Under the pieces are notes generated by a model. The model searched no databases. It was given only the letters and a program-made list of their open reading frames with translations, and was not told where the DNA came from. This document shows positions 9,118 through 16,816 of a DNA stretch of 64,000 bases, piece by piece. A program made the position numbers and the translations under genes. The stretch lies in the NCBI GenBank assembly GCA_002409625.1, contig DHNY01000011.1, positions 42,836-106,835 on the forward strand, in the 5' to 3' direction. The stretch is from Anaerolineaceae bacterium UBA5404. Its GTDB lineage: Bacteria > Chloroflexota > Anaerolineae > Anaerolineales > Anaerolineaceae. Position 1 is the first letter of the stretch. Every line of letters starts with the position of its first letter.

Positions 9118-9921
9118 CTATCCTACAAATTCTTTTTCTATGCTTTTCATTGCTTCAAGTACTGAGCAACCTATTATTATAGCCTTATCTGAGATTTTAT
9201 AACAGCTTTTCGAGTCCATTCTGGGATCAATATCAGCTATTTTTATACCCTTTTTCACTCGGATACCCTCGCGGATCAATCCCCGCACAACACCAGCAAT
9301 CTTAGCCTTTACCTCAAGCCCACCTACTTCAGCCAACAGCTGTCCCGCTTCAACAACATCGCAAATAGCGCAATAATGTTTTACGATGCCTTCCGCAGGT
9401 GCGTAAAGCACCCGTTCAAGGCTATAGCCGTTTACCGCAGCAGGTTTGCCGGTATCTGCCTCGGGTTTGCCTTCCCACAAAATTTGACCCAGATTTGGCC
9501 CACGGTTGGTTTCAATGGCAACCTTACAATTCTCACCAGCTTCGAATCCAGGTCCTAAGCCAATGATTGCCAGGTCCTTGGGATTATCGTCTAATAAATC
9601 CCGCTTTAACAAACGCGCGTCCACCACAGCCTTAAATCTTAGGCTCTCCAGAACAGTCAATTCCGGATCGACCAGAACAGCAACCCGTCCAGATTCCAAA
9701 ATAGGTTCAACATCCGCGTAACTATGAGCGAGCTGTGCGTCAATGCCCTCAACTTGCACTTTGCCTTCATAGACCGCTTCAGCAAAAGCCACCTTCCGAC
9801 GTACAACCAAAGGCGCTGGCAACTCACACACCAAAACCTGCCAGCCAGCACGGTGCAAACAAGCCACCACACCACTTGCCAGGTCTCCACCACCGCGAAC
9901 CAAAACGCATTTCACTTTCAT
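9118..9921 (-). CDS. yqeB: YqeB, selenium-dependent molybdenum hydroxylase accessory protein
   Basis: A 267-residue protein with a dinucleotide-binding-like start (VLVRGGGDLASGVVACLHRAG) and a biotin/lipoyl-like C-terminal half (YAPAEGIVKHYCAICDVVEAG). This matches the YqeB / EF2563 family. Comparative genomics links YqeB with SelD and molybdenum hydroxylases in selenium-cofactor users; the exact reaction is unknown. First gene of a two-gene operon with yqeC. Confidence 0.82.
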   Translation of the reverse strand: MKVKCVLVRGGGDLASGVVACLHRAGWQVLVCELPAPLVVRRKVAFAEAVYEGKVQVEGIDAQLAHSYADVEPILESGRVAVLVDPELTVLESLRFKAVVDARLLKRDLLDDNPKDLAIIGLGPGFEAGENCKVAIETNRGPNLGQILWEGKPEADTGKPAAVNGYSLERVLYAPAEGIVKHYCAICDVVEAGQLLAEVGGLEVKAKIAGVVRGLIREGIRVKKGIKIADIDPRMDSKSCYKISDKAIIIGCSVLEAMKSIEKEFVG

Positions 9922-10066
9922 TCCAGGAATTATACCTTTAGCTTAATGGCTTTTATAGGTTTTAGTTCTTTAGTGTCAAGGCTTTCTTTTTTCCATAACC
10001 TGACATTATCACTCATGAATTTAACATGACATATTCATTTTTGAATAACAAAACCATTCAAAACCC

Positions 10067-10095
10067 TTGACCCAAACGCTCTAATCGAGTATTAT
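10067..10095 (+). promoter_or_regulatory. Sigma-70-type promoter of rpmF
   Basis: TTGACC (10067-10072), a 17-base spacer and TATTAT (10090-10095) lie 35 bases before the rpmF start. Confidence 0.75.
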
Positions 10096-10129
10096 GTATG
10101 GGTTAATATTTAGAAAGCAGGAGTGCAAG

Positions 10130-10315
10130 ATGACCCCATTACCGAAGCAACGATCAACATCCGGACGCCGCGACCGCCGTCGTTCGCATGACGCCCTTAA
10201 GACACGCAATGCCGTAAACTGTCCCAACTGTGGTGAAATCCGCTTACCGCATCGTGTTTGTAAAAACTGTGGCCATTATCAAGGTCGCGAAGTTTTAGAA
10301 GTCGAAAAAGAATAA
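10130..10315 (+). CDS. rpmF: 50S ribosomal protein L32
   Basis: A 61-residue basic protein with the L32 N-terminus PLPKQRSTSGRRDRRRSHDA and a four-cysteine zinc ribbon, CPNC and CKNC 14 residues apart (zinc-binding form). The ATG at 10130 is chosen because AGGAG ends six bases upstream and the protein start matches the family. An in-frame upstream ATG at 10094 lies in the promoter region. It is transcribed alone, with its own promoter and terminator. Confidence 0.95.
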   Translation: MTPLPKQRSTSGRRDRRRSHDALKTRNAVNCPNCGEIRLPHRVCKNCGHYQGREVLEVEKE

Positions 10316-10335
10316 TTCTGTTCTACACGAAAAGC

Positions 10336-10364
10336 AGACCAGAGCAAGCTACTGGTCTTTTTTT
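10336..10364 (+). terminator. Terminator of rpmF
   Basis: AGACCAG and CTGGTCT pair around a nine-base loop and are followed by T7, about 20 bases after the rpmF stop. Confidence 0.85.
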
Positions 10365-10436
10365 GTTTAATTATCTCAGTTAGATTTTACAATAAACGTT
10401 TCGTTGCCTAATGCCAGGCAAAGCAATTGCAGATTC

Positions 10437-11768
10437 CTATTGAATAAAACCCTCAAAATAGGGCAAAATTTCACGCGGTAAACGCCCATACATCAATATG
10501 CCCTCTTCAAGATGTTCCACATTTATCACATTGCCGCGCTCATGAAAAATGGAAACCAACTGACCCTCAGAGTATGGCAACAATACTTTGACCATAAGTT
10601 GTCCCGAAAACAGCTCATCTGCAATGGCTTCCTGCAAACTTTCCACACCTTCGCCGGTCCGGGCAGAAATAACGAAAGCGTTTGCCCCTGCCATGCGTTC
10701 AAGGTCTTGCCTTGCTTCAGCGTCAAGAAGATCAATCTTGTTATAAACCGTTAAAATCGGTATGTCGCCAGCCTCTATCTCTTGCAATGTTTCTAAAACG
10801 GACAGACTTTGTTCGTGATAATGTTCATGCGAAGCATCCACAATATGCAACAAAAGATCTGCCTCTTTAATTTCCTCCAGGGTTGCCCTAAAAGCTGCCA
10901 CCAGCTGAGTGGGCAGTTTTTGAATAAAGCCAACCGTATCAGAAAGCAATATTTCCGTCCCACCAGGAAGTTGAAGCTGACGGATGGTGGGATCAAGCGT
11001 TGCAAAAAGCTGGTCTGCCACGTAAATTTCCGCGCTGGTGATAGCGTTCAGTAAAGTTGATTTTCCAGCGTTGGTGTAGCCCACCAAAGTTGCAACAGGA
11101 ATGTTTGTCTTTTTGCGTTGGCTGCGATGCCTTGCACGCCTTTCACGGACTTTTTCGAGTTCCTCTTCGAGTTTGCTTATCTTCTTTTGAATTTCACGGC
11201 GGTCAACCTCAAGTTGCATTTCACCAGGTCCACGCAAACCAACTCCACCAACGCTGCCGGTACGACCACCGCCACCGCCAGCTTGCCTTGCCAAGTGGGT
11301 CCAGGCGCGCGTCAAGCGGGGTAAACGGTAGTTCAGTTGCGCCAGCTCTACTTGCAACTTACCCTCCGCGGTGTCGGCGTGTTGAGCAAAAATGTCTAAG
11401 ATTAAGGCTGTCCGGTCGATAACCTTTGTATTGTTGCCAAAAACCTCTTCAAGCTCCCTTTGATGGCGTGGCGAAAGTTCATCATCAAAGATGACCAGGT
11501 CTGCGCCAAGCTCATCTACCAACATTTTAAGTTCTTCAACTTTACCAGAGCCAATATAGGTTTTAGGATGAGGATGGGTCAGATTTTGGCTGATCTCGCC
11601 CACCACTTCAATGCCGGCGGTTTCAGCCAAAAAGGCAAGTTCTTCTAAAGAGCCTTCCAAATCGAGGTTTGCGTTAGGGCTTTTCGAAAACCAAACGCCA
11701 ACCATGATTGCTTTTTCAAGTTGTTCTTCTGTTGCAAATAGTTCTGTCAAATTAAGTCCTTTTTTCAT
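10437..11768 (-). CDS. hflX: GTPase HflX
   Basis: A ribosome-associated GTPase that splits stalled or heat-damaged 70S ribosomes. The 443-residue protein has the HflX N-terminal domain with the Gly-rich linker RQAGGGGGRTGSVGGVG, a coiled coil (residues ~160-190), then the G domain: G1 GYTNAGKSTLLN, G3 DTVGFIQKLP, G4 NKIDLL. The start at 11768 (MKKGLNL) fits the family. The frame continues upstream to 11843, but that would overlap the rpoN start. It is divergent from rpoN with a shared ~70-base control region. Confidence 0.93.
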   Translation of the reverse strand: MKKGLNLTELFATEEQLEKAIMVGVWFSKSPNANLDLEGSLEELAFLAETAGIEVVGEISQNLTHPHPKTYIGSGKVEELKMLVDELGADLVIFDDELSPRHQRELEEVFGNNTKVIDRTALILDIFAQHADTAEGKLQVELAQLNYRLPRLTRAWTHLARQAGGGGGRTGSVGGVGLRGPGEMQLEVDRREIQKKISKLEEELEKVRERRARHRSQRKKTNIPVATLVGYTNAGKSTLLNAITSAEIYVADQLFATLDPTIRQLQLPGGTEILLSDTVGFIQKLPTQLVAAFRATLEEIKEADLLLHIVDASHEHYHEQSLSVLETLQEIEAGDIPILTVYNKIDLLDAEARQDLERMAGANAFVISARTGEGVESLQEAIADELFSGQLMVKVLLPYSEGQLVSIFHERGNVINVEHLEEGILMYGRLPREILPYFEGFIQ

Positions 11769-11795
11769 ATTATAGCTTATTCTGGTCTTTTTCTT

Positions 11796-11804
11796 TGGTA
11801 TAAT
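11796..11804 (+). promoter_or_regulatory. Extended -10 element of the rpoN promoter
   Basis: TGGTATAAT forms an extended -10 (TG-N-TATAAT) with no good -35 hexamer. It lies about 38 bases before the rpoN ATG. Confidence 0.55.
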
Positions 11805-11841
11805 TCTTGCACAAACGCGACACTTTTCTAGAGGAAAGACC

Positions 11842-13254
11842 ATGTTACAGTTACCCTACCAACAAACCGCTACAACAACCTCAGCACATCTGGCACAAAC
11901 GATGACTTTGCTAAGTCTCAGCGCTGCTGAACTACAAGAGAAAATTGAGTCCGAACTGGCTTCCAATCCCGCGCTTGAATTGGTCGAAGAGCGTCGCTGT
12001 CCAATGTGTAAGCGTTTGTTGGCTTCTCATGGTTCTTGCCCGGTTTGCAGCCAACCATCAGGCTATGATTCCGATGAACCAATCGTTTTCATTTCCCCAC
12101 GGGAAGACTTTTACACCGGCTCTAACCTTGGCACAGAGCAGGTCCCCGAGGACCATTATGCTTCTGAATCGGTGGATCTTGCCACCTACGTTCTTCGCCA
12201 GGTTGCCGCAGATTTGCCCGTGGAAGATCGCTTAATAACGGCATACATCCTCAACCACCTTGATGATGATGGCTTCCTGACCACAACCGCGATGGAAGTC
12301 GCCCGTTATCACCACCGTTTGCCCTCAGAGGTGAATGAGATTATCGAGCGTTTAAAGCGTTGCGATCCAATTGGCGTTTGCTCAGCCAACCCACAGGAAG
12401 CCATGCTGGCACAAATTGAGGCATTAGCTGAAACAATCAAAGTGCCTGAATTCACCCGTGAGGTTATCCAAGGCTATTTGCCCAAGCTCAGCCACCAAAA
12501 CTTTTCCGAAATCGCCAAACAGCTGGGCACAAGCAGTCATCAAATCCGTGCAATTTCAAGTTTCGTCACCGAAAATCTGAACCCTTTTCCGGCGCGGGCA
12601 CACTGGGGAGACGTGCGTAACCCGAGCCCTATCGCACCAGATGTATTCCATCAACCGGATGTGCTCATTTATTACCTCAACGAAGACCCCAAAAACCCAC
12701 TCGTTGTCGAAATCATTTTGCCCATTCGGGGAACTTTGCGGGTCAATCCGATGTTCAAAGCCTCGATGAAAGAGATGGATGAAGACAAAGCCGACGAATG
12801 GCGTGGAGACATCGAAAAAGCCTCCTTGCTTATCAAGTGCATTCAGCAACGCTCCAACGCTTTGCGGCTCTTGCTCGAAAAGCTGATGATTTACCAAAAG
12901 GACTATATCATTTCAGGTGACAAAGCGATGAAATCCTTAACCCGCGCTAAACTTGCAAAAGAACTGGATGTACACGAATCAACCATTTCAAGAGCGGTTT
13001 CAGCTAAAACAGTGCAGCTACCCAACAAACGCATCGTGCCCATGGCGATTTTCTTTGACCGAAGCCTCGCTTACCGTGCGGAGATTAAGGATATTATCGA
13101 GGCTGAGGATGTTCCCCTGAGTGATTCTGAAATTCAGGACATCCTGGCAGAACAAGGCATCAAAATTGCTCGTCGAACGGTGGCAAAATACCGCTCTATG
13201 GAAGGCATTTTACCTGCCCATTTACGACAAAAACACAATCAACCGAGGGCATAA
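11842..13254 (+). CDS. rpoN: RNA polymerase sigma-54 factor with a zinc-ribbon-like insert
   Basis: Directs RNA polymerase to -24/-12 promoters and needs an AAA+ activator. Over 470 residues: region I is Gln/Leu-rich (residues 1-50, HLAQTMTLLSLSAAELQEKI); then two CxxC pairs (C53, C56, C66, C69) where many sigma-54 proteins have the variable acidic region II; then the core-binding domain (~100-290, RCDPIGVCSANPQEAML); then the DNA-binding region with HESTISRAVSAKTVQLPNK; and an RpoN box ARRTVAKYR near the C-terminus. The CxxC-x9-CxxC could bind zinc. AGAGGA precedes the ATG. It is directly upstream of a sensor kinase and a sigma-54 activator, and a matching promoter lies at 16418. Confidence 0.93.
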   Translation: MLQLPYQQTATTTSAHLAQTMTLLSLSAAELQEKIESELASNPALELVEERRCPMCKRLLASHGSCPVCSQPSGYDSDEPIVFISPREDFYTGSNLGTEQVPEDHYASESVDLATYVLRQVAADLPVEDRLITAYILNHLDDDGFLTTTAMEVARYHHRLPSEVNEIIERLKRCDPIGVCSANPQEAMLAQIEALAETIKVPEFTREVIQGYLPKLSHQNFSEIAKQLGTSSHQIRAISSFVTENLNPFPARAHWGDVRNPSPIAPDVFHQPDVLIYYLNEDPKNPLVVEIILPIRGTLRVNPMFKASMKEMDEDKADEWRGDIEKASLLIKCIQQRSNALRLLLEKLMIYQKDYIISGDKAMKSLTRAKLAKELDVHESTISRAVSAKTVQLPNKRIVPMAIFFDRSLAYRAEIKDIIEAEDVPLSDSEIQDILAEQGIKIARRTVAKYRSMEGILPAHLRQKHNQPRA

Positions 13255-13257
13255 TCT

Positions 13258-15231
13258 GTGCAAGCCAGGTTGCCCTTACTAAACACCAAGCAACAGAGCT
13301 CAAACGAGCTTGAATTTCTTCAACACTCTCAAATTTTAGAGCTTATTCCTGCCGCTGCCCTGATTTATAAGCGCGATTCTGACGAGCTGCTCTTTGCGAA
13401 CAAAAAGTTCCTGGAATTAAGCCGTATAGCTCAAAATGAGCTGGCTTACATGCAACTCAAAGACTTGATCCCATATGAAACAGACACCAATGTCACCCTT
13501 GACGAGCCACGGGAAACGGCTATACGCATCGCCAGTGGAGACATACTGCAAACCGCCATGCGTGTTTTTTCTCTCAACCTGACCAATTCCTTGGTTGTGC
13601 TTGCGTTTTATCCACCGGATATTGAGAAAAAGCATGATGAGGAAATTGCCCAGGATGACTTGCTCAAGATGATGGATCATTACTCCTCATTGAGCCGTCT
13701 GAATGAGCAAAGCTCTACCAAAAAGCTGTTTTTAACCTGCACAGAAATCGCCAAAAAAGCACTCAATGCCCCAATTGTGGGCTTATATTTATCCCAAGGT
13801 CAAGCCAACGCAGCTTTTGTGAAAGAGAACCTTCCCTCTGGCTTCAATTGTGAACAATTACCCAAAAAAGTGAGTATCGAAACCAGCTCAATTCCAGCCT
13901 ATGACTTTTTATGGCAAACAACTGATAAACCCGAACACGCTTTACATGAATTTACACTCGCAAAAGATTATAACTACGCGGTCTTTTTACCCATCCGGGA
14001 TGAGCAAAAATGCCATGCCATCCTTTTTGCCACTGGACTAACCCCGATTCCCAGCATCGCTACCATGCGGTTTTTATCTTTGCTGGCATCGCACAGCGCA
14101 ACCGCGCTTGGCAAACTCCACGCGCTTGAAAACGCCAGCAAACGCCTGCAAACCATGCGTCATGTTGTGCAAATTGATCGCGGGGTAACTGAAAACATGA
14201 GCGAAGGGCTCATCATTCTCACACCCGATCTGCGCATCGCTGAAATGAATTCAGCGGCAGAAAACATCCTGGGCTATGCCAGCAAGGAAGTATTTTTGCA
14301 AGAAATTGAACTGGTTCTGATTGGCAATGAAAGCCTCGGCAAACTTTACAAATCTGCCCAGCAAGGCATTAGCACCATTGCCGGCACAAACCTGATGCTC
14401 AATGACCGCAGAGGCAATGCTTTCCCTGCACAGCTCACCTGTGTTCCTGTCATTCTGGACGAAGAAGTCAAGAGCATAATCATTCTCCTCAGGGATTTAA
14501 GCCAAACGGAACAGCTCCTTCAGCACAGCAAACAGCTTGAACAACGTGCCTTTTTGGGCGAAGTTTCTGCTGTTTTTGCGCATGAAGTTAAAAACCCAAT
14601 CAACAGCATTTCGACAGGCTTACAGTTTATGGGCATGAACATGTCACCCGAGGATCCCAATTACAAACTGGTAATGCGTTTGCAACAAGATTGCCAACGT
14701 TTAACCCACCTGACCGATTCAACCTTAACTTTCGCCAAGCCGGTTGAATATCAACCTTTGCCCTTAGACCTCACAGCCTTACTGGAAAACATTTTAGAAC
14801 GTTGGGCTCCGCGCATGACCCGCCTTAACATCGAATACCTTTTTGAATCAAACCCTCAAAAAGCGATTGTAAACGCCGATGGTCGTGCCATTGAACAAGT
14901 TTTTGTAAACCTCATCAGCAACAGCATTCAAGCTATGGATCCCGATGGAGGCACGCTGAGTATCAAAATCCAAGCCGCGCCAGACAGCTTACCACCTCAA
15001 TATGAGGTGAGCGTTACTGACTCAGGTCCGGGCATCCCAGAAGACATCATCAAACACATTTTTGAGCCTTTCCAGACGACAAAATCAACTGGAACCGGGC
15101 TGGGTTTAGCCATCACCAAGCGCATTGTAACCGCGCATAAAGGCAATATTTTTGTTGAAAGCTACCCGGGTGGTACAATGTTCCGCGTTTTACTACCTAT
15201 GGCAAGCACAAAGGAGAAAAATGACAATTAG
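13258..15231 (+). CDS. PAS/GAF sensor histidine kinase, NtrB-like
   Basis: A 657-residue kinase, apparently cytoplasmic with no membrane helix. Domains in order: a PAS-like region (~30-120), a GAF-like region (~150-285), a second PAS (~305-410), a HisKA dimerisation domain with the phosphorylatable His442 in AHEVKNPINS, and a HATPase domain with the N-box VFVNLISNSIQAM, G1 DSGPGIP and G2 TGTGLGLAI. It probably phosphorylates the response regulator at 15221, which it overlaps by 11 bases. The start is GTG, three bases after the rpoN stop, with GAGGG upstream. The input signal is unknown. Confidence 0.88.
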   Translation: MQARLPLLNTKQQSSNELEFLQHSQILELIPAAALIYKRDSDELLFANKKFLELSRIAQNELAYMQLKDLIPYETDTNVTLDEPRETAIRIASGDILQTAMRVFSLNLTNSLVVLAFYPPDIEKKHDEEIAQDDLLKMMDHYSSLSRLNEQSSTKKLFLTCTEIAKKALNAPIVGLYLSQGQANAAFVKENLPSGFNCEQLPKKVSIETSSIPAYDFLWQTTDKPEHALHEFTLAKDYNYAVFLPIRDEQKCHAILFATGLTPIPSIATMRFLSLLASHSATALGKLHALENASKRLQTMRHVVQIDRGVTENMSEGLIILTPDLRIAEMNSAAENILGYASKEVFLQEIELVLIGNESLGKLYKSAQQGISTIAGTNLMLNDRRGNAFPAQLTCVPVILDEEVKSIIILLRDLSQTEQLLQHSKQLEQRAFLGEVSAVFAHEVKNPINSISTGLQFMGMNMSPEDPNYKLVMRLQQDCQRLTHLTDSTLTFAKPVEYQPLPLDLTALLENILERWAPRMTRLNIEYLFESNPQKAIVNADGRAIEQVFVNLISNSIQAMDPDGGTLSIKIQAAPDSLPPQYEVSVTDSGPGIPEDIIKHIFEPFQTTKSTGTGLGLAITKRIVTAHKGNIFVESYPGGTMFRVLLPMASTKEKNDN

Positions 15232-16396
15232 CATACTGGTCGTTGACGATGAAGAAACTGCACGCATGGTTATCAGTGAATTTTTACGCTCGAAAGGCTA
15301 TGAAGTGTTGGAGGCAGGCACCTTGGGAGAAGCCCGAAACATCGTAAAAGATGGAAACGCAGATCTTATCATCCTTGATGTCCAGCTGCCCGATGGCTAC
15401 GGACCACACCTCTTGGATGAAGTTGGACGTTTGCCCATGCGACCACAAGTTATTATCATCACCGCGCATGGTGAGGTCAGCATGGCAGTGGATGCCATGA
15501 AAGCCGGCGCGCAGGATTTTATCGAAAAACCACTTGACCTGATCAAACTGGAAGCTGCCGTAAAAAGAGCGACTGAAGTCATCAGCATGCGCCGTGAGCT
15601 CAATCATTGGCGTGCTTCGCAAGGCAAAAATGAGGAGTTTATCATCGGTTCATCGTCCCAGATGAACCATGCTATCGAGCTTGCCCGCCGCGCGTCTGAA
15701 ATGGGTGTTTCTGCACTGATAACCGGACCAACAGGCACTGGTAAAGAGGTGCTGGCGCGCTTTATACACCAAAGCGGACCACGCGCGAACAAGCCTTTTA
15801 TCGACATTAACTGCCCTGCCATCCAACCCACCATGTTTGAATCCGAGCTATTCGGGCATGAAGCGGGTGCCTTCACCGGTGCCACACAGCGCAGAAACGG
15901 TTTGATGGAAATTGCTGACGGAGGCATTTTATTCCTGGACGAAATCTCTTCCATGCCAGTAGACCTACAAGCCAAATTCTTGCGCGCGCTTGAAGAAAGA
16001 TCTTTCAGACGCGTTGGAGGCACGAAACTGATTAAAGTTGACGTGCAAATTATCGCCGCTTCAAACCGCAACCTGCGTGAGATGATTGACAAGCATGAAT
16101 TCCGCGAAGATCTCTACTACCGCCTCAAAGTTGTCGACCTTGATTTACCCACCCTTGCAGAGCGCAAAGACGATATCCCAGACCTGGTTGGCTACTTTGT
16201 GCGACGCTTCAACATGCGTCAGGGCTCAAACATCATCGACGTAAGCCCGCGGGCAATGCAAGCCATGATGAACTATGACTGGCCCGGCAACATTCGGGAA
16301 CTAAGCAACACCATAGAAAGGGCAATTTTATTCTGCGATGACCCGGTTATTGACCTCAATCATTTACCTTTAGAAATCATCAATTACGGAAAGTAA
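15221..16396 (+). CDS. Sigma-54-dependent response regulator lacking a DNA-binding domain
   Basis: A 391-residue NtrC-type activator. The receiver domain (1-120) has VVDDEE, the phosphoacceptor Asp53 in LIILDVQLPDG and the conserved Lys in IEKPLD. The AAA+ domain (~145-375) has Walker A GPTGTGKE, the sigma-54-contacting loop ELFGHEAGAFTGA, Walker B ILFLDEI, and REDLYYRL. The protein ends about 20 residues after the sensor II motif WPGNIREL, so the usual Fis-type helix-turn-helix is missing. Activators of this kind are known (for example FlgR and chlamydial CtcC) and act without upstream binding sites. The ATG at 15221 has AAGGAG upstream. Confidence 0.9.
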   Translation: MTISILVVDDEETARMVISEFLRSKGYEVLEAGTLGEARNIVKDGNADLIILDVQLPDGYGPHLLDEVGRLPMRPQVIIITAHGEVSMAVDAMKAGAQDFIEKPLDLIKLEAAVKRATEVISMRRELNHWRASQGKNEEFIIGSSSQMNHAIELARRASEMGVSALITGPTGTGKEVLARFIHQSGPRANKPFIDINCPAIQPTMFESELFGHEAGAFTGATQRRNGLMEIADGGILFLDEISSMPVDLQAKFLRALEERSFRRVGGTKLIKVDVQIIAASNRNLREMIDKHEFREDLYYRLKVVDLDLPTLAERKDDIPDLVGYFVRRFNMRQGSNIIDVSPRAMQAMMNYDWPGNIRELSNTIERAILFCDDPVIDLNHLPLEIINYGK

Positions 16397-16417
16397 AAGC
16401 CTCAAAAATGCTTGGTT

Positions 16418-16433
16418 TGGCATGTTAGTTGCA
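16418..16433 (+). promoter_or_regulatory. Sigma-54 (-24/-12) promoter
   Basis: TGGCATG-TTAG-TTGCA matches the sigma-54 consensus TGGCAYR-N4-TTGCW. The GG and GC elements are 12 bases apart, as required. Predicted transcription starts near 16443, about 25 bases before the ATG at 16468, leaving room for the ribosome binding site. It would drive the 16468-24933 genes and lies right after the sigma-54 activator gene. Confidence 0.85.
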
Positions 16434-16467
16434 ACATGGTATATGAAGGACCAATAGAGGAGTTACT

Positions 16468-16800
16468 ATGTTTGAAAACAATGTCCAAATAATCATGTCA
16501 ATTGGCGGTTTAGTCTTTGCACTTGGCATCGTCTGTCTGGTAATCAGCATCATTATTCTCGCCCGGCAAGCGATGAACAAAAACATTCGCACCATTGCTG
16601 AATCTACCGCCAAGCTAGCTCAAAAAGGACTTACCGATGGCGTTTCTGGTTTGGTTGGGAACGCTTCTATGCTTCTGAGTTCACTCAATGACCTCACCCA
16701 ATCTAACACCGGCATTGGCATCTTTTTTGTCTTTTTAAGCATCGCTTTGCTGGCTGTTGCATACTTTTTACTGAAACCGATTTTGTTCGGTGCTGCTTAA
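16468..16800 (+). CDS. Small two-helix membrane protein
   Basis: A 110-residue protein with hydrophobic helices at residues ~8-32 and ~83-106. A 45-residue polar segment lies between them (IRTIAESTAKLAQKGLTDGV), partly amphipathic. No known family recognised. It is the first gene after the sigma-54 promoter, with AGAGGAG before the ATG, and 16 bases separate it from the giant TPR gene. It may anchor or sense for the downstream TPR proteins; this is inference from position. Confidence 0.75.
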   Translation: MFENNVQIIMSIGGLVFALGIVCLVISIIILARQAMNKNIRTIAESTAKLAQKGLTDGVSGLVGNASMLLSSLNDLTQSNTGIGIFFVFLSIALLAVAYFLLKPILFGAA

Positions 16801-16816
16801 GCAAAAGGAGGGCAAA

